DNA of 64,000 bases from Diprion similis. Lineage: Eukaryota > Arthropoda > Insecta > Hymenoptera > Diprionidae. The notes under the pieces are model-generated. The model was not told the DNA's origin and searched no databases. It saw only the letters and a list, made by a program, of their open reading frames with translations. Position 1 is the first letter of the stretch, and each line of letters starts with the position of its first letter. The position numbers were made by a program, and so were the translations under genes. Below are positions 9,846 through 21,200 of the stretch, piece by piece. The stretch covers positions 12,089,501-12,153,500 of the forward strand of contig NC_060110.1 of the NCBI RefSeq assembly GCF_021155765.1. The letters run 5' to 3'.

Positions 9846-11387
9846 GCACACGTAGAGCATTCAAATATTCGAATTAAATACTTATTCATTCCGTTATGTA
9901 AACTCTTTCGCTCTCAAGCCTGCAAAGTCTTGATTGCTCCCCGGTCAAGATCTGGTTCATAAGCAACATCATTCTGAATTGATATAATTGCCTGTCCATC
10001 TGATCGTTCTTGATTCGTTGTCGACTGCGAACAGTTTTTATTAATTTTTGACTGTAATGAACTATATTGTATGTCAGCAACAGTCACTGGCATTTGTCAA
10101 TAATATTCTCAACGGAACTAAAACTTTTGGAAAAAAAGACGTGAATATACATATGGGATATTCCATATTAATTCTACAAGGGTCTGAGCCTCACTTTCTT
10201 AGATTTGCGTCGCAATTTTTTATATTGAGGTTCCAACTCTAAAGCCATTCCAATTTATTTTCAGATTGCCACTTTTACGCCCCCCTGACGCCCCTAGAGC
10301 TTCATAATGATGATATAAGTATTGACGGTGAGTACGACAGTTTGAAATAAAAAAAATAAAAAATTGTCTCAATTCTGTAGCCAGAACCAATAATATCCCA
10401 ACCAAAACTGAAGTGAGTATACAAAAGGGCAATTCTTTCAGACAGTTACTAATTTTTGTTCAGTTTTTTGATTTTGTTTTTGAATTTTCAGGGTTTAATC
10501 AATCTTTTTCCACTCAGCAACTGTGTAGAAAAAATATTCATAATAGTTTGACAAAAATTAATAAAAAACTACCGTCTTGCCGGTCCACTTTAATGTTGGT
10601 TGGGAGATTTTTTCGTTGTGACCATAGAATTTATATAATCTTGTCAATTATTCTCAAAATTCATTTTGCTCTCCTTCAGATCATGAAATTTGAAGATCTG
10701 CAGGACATTTCCGTAAATCATTCTGCGTACGAAGTTTCATAGCTCATGTTTTCCAAATAAAAATCCAATTATCGCATGAAATGGTTGTGGTTGTTCAAGT
10801 CACTCGTCTACCGAGTTTTTTGCTACATCTATAATTCTATTGTTTTTAAAATTGTATCCTCAATTTCTGTTCAGCGTTCGTTATAGGTTTATTTTGCGAC
10901 TCGTATGCAGATGGTCTTTTTACACAACGAATTTGTGATTTAATTTCAAACTCTGCCGAAAGATCTATTTCTGCAGCTAAGGAACCGTTCAAATATTATG
11001 TAACCTTTTATCGGTCCTTTCTGACCCCTTCGCGTCTGTATAACAGATCGTGCCAATCGATTCACGAACACCCTCCCTCCCCCCCGCATCTATTTTGTAA
11101 CATTGAACTTAATAATCTTCAATACGATAACTTTTTTTATAAACCAAGTGGAATTGATTAATTGATAAGTTTATTTATGCCGCGCCGTGACCTTTAGACA
11201 ATCATTAGTTGAACGAAGATAATAATATTACGTAATACTAGTTATAAATATTATATCCATTTAATGAGGCTGAGAACAATATTATAATAATTTCTTAATG
11301 CTAGTTACAGCATTTTGTGAGTAGTTCATTGGAAGTGAGTAAACATAATCATATAAAGCGCTAACGGTAGAGAGTGGGAGGAAGGGA
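9846..11387. other. Intergenic DNA upstream of the esterase pair
   Basis: AT-rich with a C-rich patch at 11072-11092. Short open frames (for example 9886-10080 minus and 10413-10742 plus) have no recognisable domain and no supporting splice pattern. No gene is called. Confidence 0.5.
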
Positions 11388-11390
11388 GAT

Positions 11391-12478
11391 AGATAGATAT
11401 AGTTTTATTATGCCTTGGCCTAGCAAGCCCCTGGGGCAAGGCAACATACAGTATGTTGTACTAATAATCACATTTTTTTTGTTTCTTACATTGCACTACA
11501 CCAAATTAGGACACAGCACAAAAGGCCGCAATAACAGTAGCTGGAGCGCACAAGATATGAACGAAGCGAAAACGCCAAAGACATCCGTTACCACAATGTT
11601 GGAGTATGGCAGGGGCTGTTGGCTTAGTGTTACTCCCGATCATAGCCTAAATGTAATTTCCGTACAGAAGCTAGCCTCCACTGCTAGAAGGTAGTCGTAC
11701 AGCTAAGGCTTAAATTTTTCAATACTTAGTGAATTTTTTTTTGATAACGGTAAACTCTTTCAGAAGCAAATCGCCGACACAGTTAAGTAATTTTGATACG
11801 TAGCAGTCCTGGCAAAAGGCACAGCTAGCGGTGGACCCCGGTCTGCAGCTGTCAGCCTTAAGGGCCGGCGACTGTGACAGTTCGCTTCAGGGAATAACTT
11901 CCGTAAATAAGACGGCGAGAACGATGCAAGAACTTGGTAGAGAACTGAGCTAAGAAGGTACAGCCGACGGTCGACAATTAACAGCCACCGCAATCTACAT
12001 CGATAGGGTGTAATATGCACATCCTTTCCTAAGTTGAAGACGAAGTTTACTCCGGCGTTGACTAATCTCTGGAGTTTGAGGTTAACATAATTTGTGGCAT
12101 CATAGTATGTTAAGCTGCAATAGTCGATGTGGGGTAGAATCAACGCTTGGACAAGCATTGCTTTCATACGAGAAGAAAGAACATGACTATTATGCTTCAG
12201 CCTATGCAACGTTGCATGAACTTTACCCAATTGCGCCACGTGCCGGTTTCACGTAAGATCGGATGCTATATGAACCCCTAGATTGCGAACCAAGTCAACG
12301 GAGGGCACAGGCTATTCGTTAATGAGAATGGGTGGAAGGTTTTGGCTCTTTAGTTCCTTAGTATACATGGAACTTCCCAGAATTATCGTTTTGGTTTTTG
12401 CAACATTTAGTTTCAGGCCATTTGTCAGGGCCCAACCAGCATCGACCTCAGCGTCGTAATTCATTTTGGCAATTACCG
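11391..12478 (-). mobile_element. 5'-truncated, dead non-LTR retrotransposon (LINE), 3' end
   Basis: Minus-strand translation gives the region after the reverse-transcriptase core of Jockey/R1-type LINEs: NGLKLNVAKTKTIILGS, then VDLVRNLGVHIASDL, then MLVQALILPHIDYCSLTYYD and HITPYR. The frame is broken by four in-frame stops: TAG after LINE at about 12312, TGA at about 12251, TGA in place of the Trp of the WNSLP motif at 11760, and TAG at about 11705. The 3' end on the minus strand is AATAAAACTATATC plus a TATC repeat near 11391-11412, typical of a LINE tail. The 5' end stops abruptly at a purine-rich tract near 12478. Confidence 0.85.
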
Positions 12479-12552
12479 AGACAGAGAGAGAGAGAGGTCG
12501 AGCGAGCGAGGGCGGGAGGGAGGGAGGAAGGGGGAGAGAGAGAGAGAGAGCA
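12478..12552. repeat. Purine-rich GA/GAGG simple repeat
   Basis: Runs of GA, GAGC and GGGAGGGA make up the tract, which abuts the 5' truncation of the LINE. Confidence 0.8.
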
Positions 12553-12904
12553 AGATGGCACTGTGAACGTCTAGTCAAGGGAACAGATATTATTGGTCAA
12601 GCATCCAAATCTTGACTTTGCCGGAGTGTACTCACACGTCAAAAGGATGAAAAAAAATGGGAATTTCACAGCTTCTGGCATTCAATAAAGTTACGTAACG
12701 AATGATTTTTGCTCCCCTCCCCCAACGTAACATTATCGTAACGCCTGCAGTCCACAGCCCCCTCCCCCCCTCTCCCCCCCCTTGCCCATTTCTCATAGCT
12801 CTGACCAGATCAACAATTTTGCAAGAATTCATTACTGTTTCTTAATGACTGGGTTCACGTTGAAGTATGTAGACTTTTACAGCACTTTACTGGATATATA
12901 GATT
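12553..12904. other. Non-coding interval with C-rich tracts
   Basis: Contains CCCCTCCCCC tracts at 12714-12784 next to GTAACG motifs, resembling 11072-11105 in composition. No gene is seen. Confidence 0.45.
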
Positions 12905-13264
12905 TCATGTATAATTTTGATACATCATCGCTTTGACTGCATCTATGCCACTCTCCCATCGGGTTTCCCTGAATAGTTTGACAGTAAAATTTGAAGCACA
13001 TCATAGTAAGACATTTCATTTCCTGTGTAGAAGCTGAGAAGTAATTATAATAACTCTGGACAACATGAAAAAAAACACTGCTTCAAAGTTATGATTGGCA
13101 GCATCCTTCAGCACCAAATTCAACGAATGCACGCAACAAGGTACAAAAAATACTCTCCAACTGATATTTCTGATTCTGCTTTGCACTTTGCGACGGTTTG
13201 CGCTTATATTCGCTTGTCGTGTCCTTGTTCGAGCATATGCATCACAAGTAGCTTCAAGTTTCAT
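12905..13264 (-). pseudogene. hAT-type (ZMYM1-like) transposase remnant, frameshifted
   Basis: Minus-strand frames hold FFVPCCVHSLNLVLKDAANH (about 13040-13160), then an FSAST motif in a second frame (about 13045), then RETRWESGIDAVKAMMYQ in a third frame (about 12910-12970). Order and spacing match the central part of DUF4371/hAT-like transposases (VPC..HSLNLV, FS.S..RW, TRW..R..A). At least two frameshifts and a TGA stop make it non-functional. Neither end of the element nor terminal repeats could be found. Confidence 0.75.
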
Positions 13265-13464
13265 AGTAATTCAGTAATTATTTTTTCTCACGTCAGTCAT
13301 ATCTTGTTATTTATATGAAAATTGGAACACAGAGGTGTAGAAGTTGTTCAAATAGCTAAAGCGAAAGTAATATGAATGTAGGATAGGTGATCGTTAAGAA
13401 TAAGTGATTTATATGTTATATCAAAATTATGTCGATATAGTGCGTCAATAAATTCATGCCAGCA

Positions 13465-13530
13465 TTTTTCTAATCGTAAAAATTTTTGCCAGAAGCCCAA
13501 AGGGTTAGCCCTTACTTTTTTCGTGAATGA
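13465..13530 (+). repeat. Decayed end of a satellite monomer left of the spacer
   Basis: Reads TAATCGTAAAAATTTTTGCC and then AAGCCCAAAGGGTTAGCCC, matching the monomer segment AATCGTCGAAATTTTTGAC followed by AATCCAAAGGGGTTAGCC. It shows that monomers once existed outside the left spacer. Confidence 0.65.
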
Positions 13531-14705
13531 AATTGTTTTGTCTCAGAATCTTCTTCTATGACTCTTTATTGACGAATCAGACATGGAGAACCGCAGGAAA
13601 GACATGAAAATACCTAACGACTAACACACCGTTGAGGAAATTACAAAGAAACCACTCAGAAAGTTGTTTGTTCATTTATTTTGATTCGGGTTGAATGTGA
13701 CGATACAATGTTATACATGTCGTAACGGGAAAGGACCGTTTCTACAAGTCGTTTCTACAAGTGCCAATACCGAGAAGTTCGTTTCTACAAGTGGCGATCC
13801 TACAAGTTCGTTTCTCCCGAAGAGTTCGTTTCTACAAGTTGCAATCTTACAAGTTCGACCGAGAGGTTCGTTTCTACAAGTTGCGATCCTACAAGTACGA
13901 CCGGGCGGTTCGTTTCTACAAGTTCGACAGGGTGGTTCGTTTCTACAAGTTGCGACCGGGCGGTTCGTTTCTACAAGTTCGTTTCTACAAGTGACCGAGC
14001 GGTTGGTTTCTACAAGTCGCAGTCCTACAAGTTCGTCCGAAAGGTTCGTTTCTACAAGTGGAGGTCAAATAATTTAAATTGAATTAAATTAGATTGAATT
14101 AAATTAAATTAGAATGTACGGAATCGACGGAGGCGCTCGGTCGCTTGTAGAAACGAATTTGTAGAAACGAACCGCTCGGTAGCTTGTAGAAACGGCACTT
14201 GTAGAAACCAACCGCCCGGTCGTACTTGTAGGATTGCAACTTGTAGAAACGATCCTCTCGGTCGAACTTGTAAGATTGCAACTTGTAGAAACGAACTCTT
14301 CGGGAAAAACGAACTTGGAGGATCGCCACTTGAAGAAACGAACTTCTCGGTATTGGCACTTGTAGAAACAAACTTGTAGAAACGATACCCTCTCGTCGTA
14401 ACGTGCGAAGGTGCATTGCACCTATGCGAAGAGCAGAACCTTATATATTTTCACAATTTTCATTAATTACTAACTCATATATTACTTTTCGTATGCTCCT
14501 TAGGGTTGAATGTGTTGTACTCCTTCATCCTGAGATAATACTCACCTTTGCTGCTTCTTGATGTGCTTTGTTATTATTTATACACTTGTTTACACATTAT
14601 ACACTGACATCCGAACACTTGTACTGGGATTTAGGTGTAATAAAGATACTGAAATTGAAGTAAAGCTGAATTCCCTAGCTATGAATTCGTTATTTCCCTT
14701 CCCAA
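13531..14705 (+). repeat. Left spacer flanking the satellite array (interrupted by foldback element)
   Basis: After removal of the insertion at 13728-14394, this spacer aligns with 45255-45800 to the right of the array. Shared landmarks include AAGTTGTTTNTTCNTTTATT, ACAATGTTNTACAT, GCACCTNTNCGNA, CACTTGTANTNGGAT and TACTGAAANTNAAGT. Divergence is substantial (my estimate is 25-30 %), so the two spacers are old relative to the array core. Confidence 0.7.
13728..14394. mobile_element. Foldback (FB-like) element with 9-bp target-site duplication
   Basis: Two inverted arms of about 320 bp (13728-14060 and about 14140-14394) are each built of repeated GTTTCTACAAG units and match one another over most of their length. 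They are separated by an AT-rich spacer of AATTAAATT repeats. The direct repeat GTCGTAACG flanks the element at 13719-13727 and 14395-14403. The homologous spacer on the other side of the array (about 45437-45475) lacks the element, giving an empty site. Foldback arms of short subrepeats with a 9-bp duplication match the known organisation of Drosophila FB elements. There is no transposase. Confidence 0.85.
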
Positions 14706-15016
14706 TCCGCACTAATTGAACCCCCAGAAACTCGAAAACGCAGCAGAAAACAGCGTAGAATCAGCATCAGAAGAATGACGATGAAAAGACCGGTAGCAGT
14801 GATATGATAAGGAGGGTGTTCCGTTTTCCAACTGTTACTCTTGATCGGTTGCTCGCAGCGCATTGGGACTGCATTTGGTCGGTTTCTTATGCAAAATAAC
14901 GTCGGAATGGGGCATGAAGGAATTGGTCTCAGCAATTTTCGGAAACGTGAAATTTTTCGCCAGAAATCCGAAGGGGTGGGCCTAACTTTTTGGTCATTTT
15001 TAGAGCTGAAAAGTTG
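14706..15016 (+). repeat. Left-edge monomer, diverged and longer
   Basis: Homologous to the core monomer but strongly diverged. It has about 29 extra bases between the GACGATGAAAA and the CTGTTAC positions (about 14779-14837). The right-edge monomer has a matching extra segment. Confidence 0.8.
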
Positions 15017-18000
15017 TCGTGTAATTCGACCAACAGAAACTCAGAAAACACATGAAAAAGAGCGTAGGACCAACAGCAGAGAAATGACGATGAAAAAATG
15101 CAGTTTTTCGGCTGTAACTTTTCAGGCGCTAATCGCAGCGCATTGGGACTGCGCTCAATCGATTTCTCTCGCAAAATTACGTCGGAATAGTGCCCTGAGA
15201 AATGATTTGCAGCCTTTTTCGGAATCGTCGAAATTTTTGACAAAAATCCAAAGGGGTTAGCCTTAGTTTTTTCTCGATTTTCGGAGCCGAAAATTTCGCG
15301 TCTTCGAATCGATTTGTATGACCCTTTCTAGGGTAATTCGACCACCAGGAACTCAGAAAACACATAAAAAATAGCGTAGGACCAACAGCAGAGAAATGAC
15401 GATGAAAATATGCAGTTTTTCGGCTGTAACTTTTCAGGCGCTAATCGCAGCGCATTGGGACTGCGCTCAATCGATTTCTCTCGCAAAATTACGTCGGAAT
15501 AGTGCCCTGAGAAATGATTTGCAGCCTTTTTCGAAATCGTCGAAATTATTGACAAAAATCCAAAGGGGTTAGCCTTAGTTTTTCCTCGATTTGCGGAGCC
15601 GAAAATTTTGCGTCTCCGAATCGATTTGTATGACCCTTTCTAGGGTAATTCGACCACCAGGAACTCAGAAAACACATTAAAAAGAGCGTAGGACCAACAG
15701 CAGAGAAATGACGATGAAAGTATGCAGTTTTCCGGCTGTAACTTTTCAGGCGCTAATCGCAGCGTATTGGGACTGCGCTCAATCGATTTCTCTCGCAGAA
15801 TTACGTCGAAATAGTGCCCTGAGAAATGATTTGCAGCCTTTTCCGGAATCGTCGAAATTTTTGACAAAAATCCAAAGGGGTTAGCCTTAGTTTTTTCTCG
15901 ATTTTCGGAGCCGAAAATTTTGCGCCTCCGAATCGATTTGTATGACCCTTTCTAGTTTAATTCGACCACCAGGAACTCAGAAAACACATAAAAAAGAGCG
16001 TAGGACCAACAGCAGAGGAATGACGATGAAAATATGCAGTTTTTCGGCTGTAACTTTTCAGGCGCTAATCGCAGCGCATTGGGACTGCGCTCAATCGATT
16101 TCTCTCGCAAAATTACGTCGGAATAGTGCCCTGAGAAATGATTTGCAGCCTTTTTCGAAATCGTCGAAATTATTGACAAAAATCCAAAGGGGTTAGCCTT
16201 AGTTTTTCCTCGATTTTCGGAGCCGAAAATTTTGCGTCTCCGAATCGATTTGTATGACCCTTTCTAGGGTAATTCGACCACCAGGAACTCAGAAAACACA
16301 TTAAAAAGAGCGTAGGACCAACAGCAGAGAAATGACGATGGAAGTATGCAGTTTTTCGGCTGTAACTTTTCAGGCGCTAATCGCAGCGGATTAGGACTGC
16401 GCTCAGTCGATTTCTCTCGCAAAATTACGTCGGAATAGTGCCCTGAGGAATGATTTGCAGCCTTTTTCGGAATCGTCGAAATTTTTGACAAAAATCCAGA
16501 GGGGTTAGCCTTAGTTTTTTCTCGATTTTCGGAGCCGAAAATTTCGCGTCTATGAATCGATTTGTATGACCCTTTCTAGGGTAATTCGACCACCAGGAAC
16601 TCAGAAAACACATAAAAAATAGCGTAGGACCAACAGCAGAGAAATGACGATGAAAATATGCAGTTTTTCGGCTGTAACTTTTCAGGCGCTAATCGCAGCG
16701 CATTGGGACTGCGCTCAATCGATTTCTCTCGCAAAATTACGTCGGAATAGTGCCCTGAGAAATGATTTGCAGCCTTTTTCGGAATCGTCGAAATTTTTGA
16801 CAAAAATCCAAAGGGGTTAGCTTTAGTTTTTTCTCGATTTTCGGAGCCGAAAATTTCGCGTCTCCGAATCGATTTGTATGACCCTTTCTAGGGTAATTTG
16901 ACCACCAGGAACTCAGAAAACACATAAAAAATAGCGTAGGACCAACAGCAGAGAAATGACGATGAAAATATGCAGTTTTTCGGCTGTAACTTTTCAGGCG
17001 CTAATCGCAGCGCATTGGGACTGCGCTCAATCGATTTCTCTCGCAAAATTACGTCGGAATAGTGCCCTGAGAAATGATTTGCAGCCTTTATCGGAATCGT
17101 CGAGATTTTTGACAAAAATCCAAAGGGGTTAGCCTTATTTTTTTCCCGATTTTCGGAGCCGAAAATTTCGCGTCTCCGAATCGATTTGTATGACCCTTTC
17201 TAGGGTAGTTCGAACACCAGGAACTCAGAAAACACATAAAAAAGAGCGTAGGACCAACAGCAGAGAAATGACTTTGAAAATATGCAGTTTTTCGGCTGTA
17301 ACTTTTCAGGCGCTAATCGCAGCGTATTGGGACTGCGCTCAATCGACTTCTCTCGCAAAATTGCGTCGGAATAGTGCCCTGAGAAATGATTTGCAGCCTT
17401 TTTACGGAATCGTCGAAATTTTTGACAAAAATCCAAAGAGGTTAGCCTTAGTTTTTTCTCGATTTTCGGAGCCGAAAATTTTGCGTCCTCGAATCGATTT
17501 CTATGACCCTTTCTAGGGTAATTTGACCACCAGGAACTCAGAAAACACATAAAAAAGAGCGTAGGACCAACAGCAGAGAAATGACGATGAAAGTATGCAG
17601 TTTTTCGGCTGTAACTTTTCAGGCGCTAATCGCAGCGCATTGGGACTGCGCTCAATCGATTTCTCTCGCAAAATTACGTCGAAATAGTGCCCTGAGAAAT
17701 GATTCGCAGCCTTTTTCGGAATCGTCGAAATTTTTGACAAAAATCCAAAGGGGTTAGCCTTAGTTTTTTCTCGATTTTCGGAGCCGAAAATTTCGCGTCT
17801 CCGAATCGATTTGTATGACCCTTTCTAGGGTAATTCGACCACCAGGAACTCAGGAAGCACATAAAAAATAGCGTAGGACCAACAGCAGAGAAATGACGAT
17901 GAAAATGTGCAGTTTTCCGGCTGTAACTTTTCAGGCGCTAATCGCAGCGCATTGGGACTGCGCTCAATCGATTTCTCTCGCAAAATTACGTCGGAATAGT

Positions 18001-18297
18001 GCCCTGAGAAATGATTTGCAGCCTTTTTCGGAATCGTCGAAATTTTTGACAGAAATCCAAAGGGGTTAGCCTCAGTTTTTTCTCGATTTTCGGAGTCGAA
18101 AATTTTGCGTCTCCGAATCGATTTGTATGACCCTTTCTAGGGTAATTCGACCATCAGGAACTCAGCAAACACATAAAGAATAGCGTAGGACCAACAGCAG
18201 AGAAATGACGATGAAAATATGCAGTTTTTCGGCTGTAACTTTTCAGGCGCTGATCGCAGCGTATTGGGACTGCGCTCAATCGATTTCTCTCAGTAAA

Positions 18298-21200
18298 TTA
18301 CGTCGGAATAGTGCCCTGAGAAATGATTTGCAGCCTTTTTCGGAATCGTCGAAATTTTTGACAAAAATCCAAAGGGGTTAGCCTTAGTTTTTTCTCGATT
18401 TTCGGAGCCGAAAATTTTGCGTCTCCGAATCGATTTGTATGAACCTTTCTAGGGTAATTCGACCACCAGGAACTCAGCAAACACATAAAGAATAGCGTAG
18501 GACCAACAGCAGAGAAATGACGATGAAAATATGCAGTTTTTCGGCTGTAACTTTTCAGGCGCTGATCGCAGCGTATTGGGACTGCGCTCAATCGATTTCT
18601 CTCAGTAAATTACGTCGGAATAGTGCCCTGAGAAATGATTTGCAGCCTTTTTCGGAATCGTCGAAATTTTTGACAAAAATCCAAAGGGGTTAGCCTTAGT
18701 TTTTTCTCGATTTTCGGAGCCGAAAATTTTGCGTCTCCGAATCGATTTGTATGAACCTTTCTAGGGTAATTCGACCACCAGGAACTCAGCAAACACATAA
18801 AGAATAGCGTAGGACCAACAGCAGAGAAATGACGATGAAAATATGCAGTTTTTCGGCTGTAACTTTTCAGGCGCTGATCGCAGCGTATTGGGACTGCGCT
18901 CAATCGATTTCTCTCAGTAAATTACGTCGGAATAGTGCCCTGAGAAATGATTTGCAGCCTTTTTCGGAATCGTCGAAATTTTTGACAAAAATCCAAAGGG
19001 GTTAGCCTTAGTTTTTTCTCGATTTTCGGAGCCGAAAATTTTGCGTCTCCGAATCGATTTGTATGAACCTTTCTAGGGTAATTCGACCACCAGGAACTCA
19101 GAAAACACATAAAAAAGAGCGTAGGACCAACAGCAGAGAAATGACGATGGAAATATGCAGTTTTTCGGCTGTAACTTTTCAGGCGCTAATCGCAGCGTAT
19201 TGGGACTGCGCTCAATCGACTCCTCTCGCAAAATTACGTCGGTATAGTGCCCTGAGAAATGATTTGCAGCCTTTTTCGGAATCGTCGAAATTTTTTACAA
19301 AAATCCAAAGGGGTTAGCCTTAGTTTTTTCTCGATTTTCGGAGCCGAAAATTTCGCGTCTCCGAATCGATTTGTATGACCCTTTCTAGGGTAATTCGGCC
19401 ACCAGGAACTCAGAAAACACATAAAAAATAGCGTAGGACCAACAGCAGAGAAATGACGATGAAAATATGCAGTTTTTCGGCTGTAACTTTCCAGGCGCTA
19501 ATCGCAGCGCATTGGGACTGCGCTCAATCGATTTCTCTCGCAAAATTACGTCGGAATAGTGCCCTGAGAAATGATTTGCAGCCGTTTTCGGAATCGTCGA
19601 AATTTTTGACAGAAATCCAAAGGGGTTAGCCTTAGTTTTTTCTCGATTTTCGGAGCCGAAAATTTTGCGCCTCCGAATCGATTTGTATGACCCTTTCTAG
19701 GGTAGTTCGACCACCAGGAACTCAGAAAACACATGAAAAAGAGCGTAGGACCAACAGCAGAGAAATGACTTTGAAAATATGCAGTTTTTCGGCTGTAACT
19801 TTTCAGGCGCTAATCGCAGCGTATTGGGACTGCGCTCAATCGACTTCTCTCGCAAAATTACGTCGGTATAGTGCCCTGAGAAATGATTCGCAGCCTTTTT
19901 CGGAATCGTCGGAATTTTTGACAAAAATCCAAAGGGGTTAGCCTCAGTTTTTTCTCGATTTTCGGAGCCAAAAATTTCGCGTCTCCGAATCGATTTGTAT
20001 GACCCTTTCTAGGGTAATTCGACCACCAGGAACTCAGAAAACACATAAAAAATAGCGTAGGACCAACAGCAGAGGAATGACGATGAAAATATGCAGTTTT
20101 TCGGCTGTAACTTTTCAGGCGCTAATCGCAGCGCATTGGGACTGCGCTCAATCGATTTCTCTCGCAAAATTACGTCGGAATAGTGCCCTGAGAAATGATT
20201 TGCAGCCTTTTTCGAAATCGTCGAAATTATTGACAAAAATCCAAAGGGGTAAGCCTTAGTTTTTCCTCGATTTTCGGAGCCGAAAATTTTGCGTCTCCGA
20301 ATCGATTTGTATGACCCTTTCTAGGGTAATTCGACCACCAGGAACTCAGAAAACACATTAAAAAGAGCGTAGGACCAACAGCAGAGAAATGACGATGGAA
20401 GTATGCAGTTTTTCGGCTGTAACTTTTCAGGCGCTAATCGCAGCGGATTAGGACTGCGCTCAGTCGATTTCTCTCGCAAAATTACGTCGGAATAGTGCCC
20501 TGAGAAATGATTTGCAGCCTTTTTCGGAATCGTCGAAATTTTTGACAAAAATCCAGAGGGGTTAGCCTTAGTTTTTTCTCGATTTTCGGAGCCGAAAATT
20601 TCGCGTCTATGAATCGATTTGTATGACCCTTTCTAGGGTGATTCGACCACCAGGAACTCAGAAAACACATAAAAAATAGCGTAGGACCAACAGCAGAGAA
20701 ATGAAGATGAAAATATGCAGTTTTTCGGCTGTAACTTTTCAGGCGCTAATCGCAGCGCATTGGGACTGCGCTCAATCGATTTCTCTCGCAAAATTACGTC
20801 GGAATAGTGCCCTGAGAAATGATTCGCAGCCTTTTTCGAAATCGTCGAAATTTTTGACAAAAATCCAAAGGGGTTAGCTTTAGTTTTTTCTCGATTTTCG
20901 GAGCCGGAAATTTCGCGTCTCCGAATCGATTTGTATGACCCTTTCTAGGGTAATTTGACCACCAGGAACTCAGAAAACACATAAAAGATAGCGTAGGACC
21001 AACAGCAGAGAAATGACGATGAAAATATGCAGTTTTTTGGCTGTAACTTTTCAGGCGCTAATCGCAGCGCATTGGGACTGCGCTCAATCGATTTCTCTTT
21101 CAAAATTACGTCGGAATAGTGCCCTGAGGAATGATTTGCAGCCTTTATCGGAATCGTCGAAATTTTTGACAAAAATCCAAAGGGGTTAGCCTTATTTTTT

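Noticed and set aside
9886..10080. Minus-strand frame and an alternative frame reading IISIQNDVAYEPDLDRG
   Set aside because: Plausible composition but no family match, acceptor/donor pair or continuation found.
13761..14421. Open frames rich in RFYKLQSYK or SFLQVAILQV repeats
   Set aside because: These are translations of the GTTTCTACAAG subrepeats of the foldback element, not a repeat protein.
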